Part shown: positions 6,622 to 7,261 of the stretch, piece after piece
Layout: each line of letters opens with the position of its first letter
Numbering within the stretch: the stretch's first letter is position 1
From: Armatimonadota bacterium
Lineage (GTDB): Bacteria > Vulcanimicrobiota > JACPDS01
Length of the DNA stretch: 7,261 nt
Direction of reading: 5' to 3'
Assembly: GCA_016183885.1 (NCBI GenBank)
Contig: JACPDS010000231.1
Location: forward strand, 1 to 7,261
The notes under the pieces: generated by a model
What the model saw: only the letters and a program-made list of their open reading frames with translations
Databases searched by the model: none
Told to the model about the DNA's origin: nothing
Program-made: the position numbers and the translations under genes

Positions 6622-6661
6622 AGTATTTGGTATTTAGTTTTTAGTATTTAGTTTTTAGTTT
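6622..6661. repeat. Family 2 repeat upstream of hdrC
   Basis: The 14-base unit TATTTAGTTTTTAG is repeated exactly at 6631-6644 and 6645-6658, preceded by a degenerate AGTATTTGG. It ends at the base before the hdrC ATG. It has the same orientation as 5500-5516 and the opposite orientation to 5883-5985. No Shine-Dalgarno sequence lies in it. Confidence 0.7.
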
Positions 6662-7234
6662 ATGGAGAAAAGATTGGATTTGAGTTTTAAAGAAGAAGTT
6701 AAAGAGTTAAGCGGCGCTAATGTTGACCTTTGTTATCAATGCCAGAAATGTTCTAACGGCTGTCCTTTATTATATGTAATGGATTTTTCGCCCGCGCAGA
6801 TTATTGCCGGAGTTAGATTGGGTAAAAAAGATTTAGTTTTTAAACAAAATACTTTTTGGATTTGTATTAATTGTAAAACCTGCACAGCCCGCTGTCCACA
6901 AGGAATTGAAATTGCTAAAATAATGGATGCTTTACGGAAAATAGCTTTAAAAGAAAAAAGAGAAATTAAAGAAAAACAAATTTATTTATTTTACCGCCTC
7001 GCCTTAAAAAATATTTTATCTTTTGGAAGACTTTATGAATTAGGCTTAATTTTAGATTTAAAGCTAAAAACCAAAGAATTTACTAAAGATTTAGCTTTGG
7101 GCTTTGAGATGTTTAAGAAAAATAAGTTAAGTTTATTTCCTAAAGTCGTTGACAGAAAAAAACTTAATGCGGCGGTAAATAAAATAAAAAAAAGAGGAGC
7201 AGATATAAAACCACAGAGCACACAGAGGGAATAG
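6662..7234 (+). CDS. hdrC: HdrC-type heterodisulfide reductase subunit, two-[4Fe-4S] protein
   Basis: The 190-residue product has two ferredoxin motifs with HdrC spacing: C24-C27-C30-C34 (CYQCQKCSNGCP) and C68-C71-C74-C78 (CINCKTCTARCP), separated by the helical DFSPAQIIAGVRLGKKDLV segment typical of HdrC. A basic helical tail follows. HdrC carries electrons from HdrA to the HdrB catalytic subunit; hdrB would be expected next but lies beyond the window. The ATG at 6662 sits just after a family 2 repeat, in the context TTTAGTTTATGGA also found at the four-helix-bundle start (5509-5521). It gives an N-terminus of normal HdrC length (23 residues before the first cluster). Roughly the last 12 residues (GADIKPQSTQRE) come from a family 1 repeat that also provides the TAG stop, so the native C-terminus was probably replaced or trimmed. 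Cytoplasmic; no membrane helix seen. Confidence 0.9.
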   Translation: MEKRLDLSFKEEVKELSGANVDLCYQCQKCSNGCPLLYVMDFSPAQIIAGVRLGKKDLVFKQNTFWICINCKTCTARCPQGIEIAKIMDALRKIALKEKREIKEKQIYLFYRLALKNILSFGRLYELGLILDLKLKTKEFTKDLALGFEMFKKNKLSLFPKVVDRKKLNAAVNKIKKRGADIKPQSTQRE

Positions 7235-7261
7235 AGTAGTTTTTTCTCTATTGAGAAAAAA
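7197..7261. repeat. Family 1 palindromic repeat, copy 3 (left end only, cut by window edge)
   Basis: These 65 bases are identical to 6381-6445, covering the left arm (7210-7227) and the first A/T-rich hairpin. The rest lies outside the window. It overlaps the hdrC 3' end and supplies the stop codon at 7232-7234, in a different reading frame from the one used by mvhD. Confidence 0.8.

Overview
The window carries part of an anaerobic one-carbon / electron-bifurcation locus, all read on the + strand: the 3' part of metF (methylenetetrahydrofolate reductase), a giant hdrA-type flavin/iron-sulfur gene, mvhD and hdrC. The set resembles the MetFV-HdrABC-MvhD complex of acetogens such as Moorella. 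That complex ties methylene-THF reduction in the methyl branch of the Wood-Ljungdahl pathway to soluble electron carriers. hdrB and metV are not in the window and would be looked for downstream and upstream. The DNA is AT-rich, start codons lack clear Shine-Dalgarno sequences, and short dispersed repeats are abundant. This suggests an uncultured anaerobic bacterium with Wood-Ljungdahl genes; an Omnitrophota-like lineage is my best guess, but it is inference only.

Layout. 1-834: metF, cut at the window's left edge and broken by an in-frame TAG at 499-501. The reading frame and family similarity continue unchanged after the stop. 850-1050: first full copy of a ~200-bp palindromic repeat (family 1, ends ACCACAGAG...CTCTGTGGT). 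1082-5506: hdrA, 1474 codons, with a GltD-like NAD(P)H module nested inside one HdrA unit and a second HdrA unit behind it. 5517-5888: a four-helix-bundle (S23/IVP family) gene bounded by inverted copies of a second repeat (family 2, TAGTATTTAGTTTTTAG-like), sitting between hdrA and mvhD. 5889-5985: family 2 repeat array that runs into the start of mvhD. 5926-6423: mvhD. 6381-6595: second family 1 copy, overlapping the mvhD 3' end. 6622-6661: family 2 repeat ending at the hdrC start codon. 6662-7234: hdrC. 7197-7261: the start of a third family 1 copy, overlapping the hdrC 3' end and cut by the window edge.

Working together (inference from families): HdrA would be the flavin hub, taking electrons from NAD(P)H through its GltD module or exchanging them with ferredoxin through its terminal clusters. 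MvhD and HdrC would link it to partner subunits, with MetF as the folate-reducing end. The most unusual aspect is how the two repeat families punctuate the locus. Family 1 lies at the 3' ends of metF, mvhD and hdrC. Family 2 lies at the starts of the four-helix-bundle gene, mvhD and hdrC. In mvhD and hdrC the repeats have become part of the coding sequence, giving mvhD a repeat-encoded N-terminus and giving both genes C-terminal tails read from the same repeat in two different frames.
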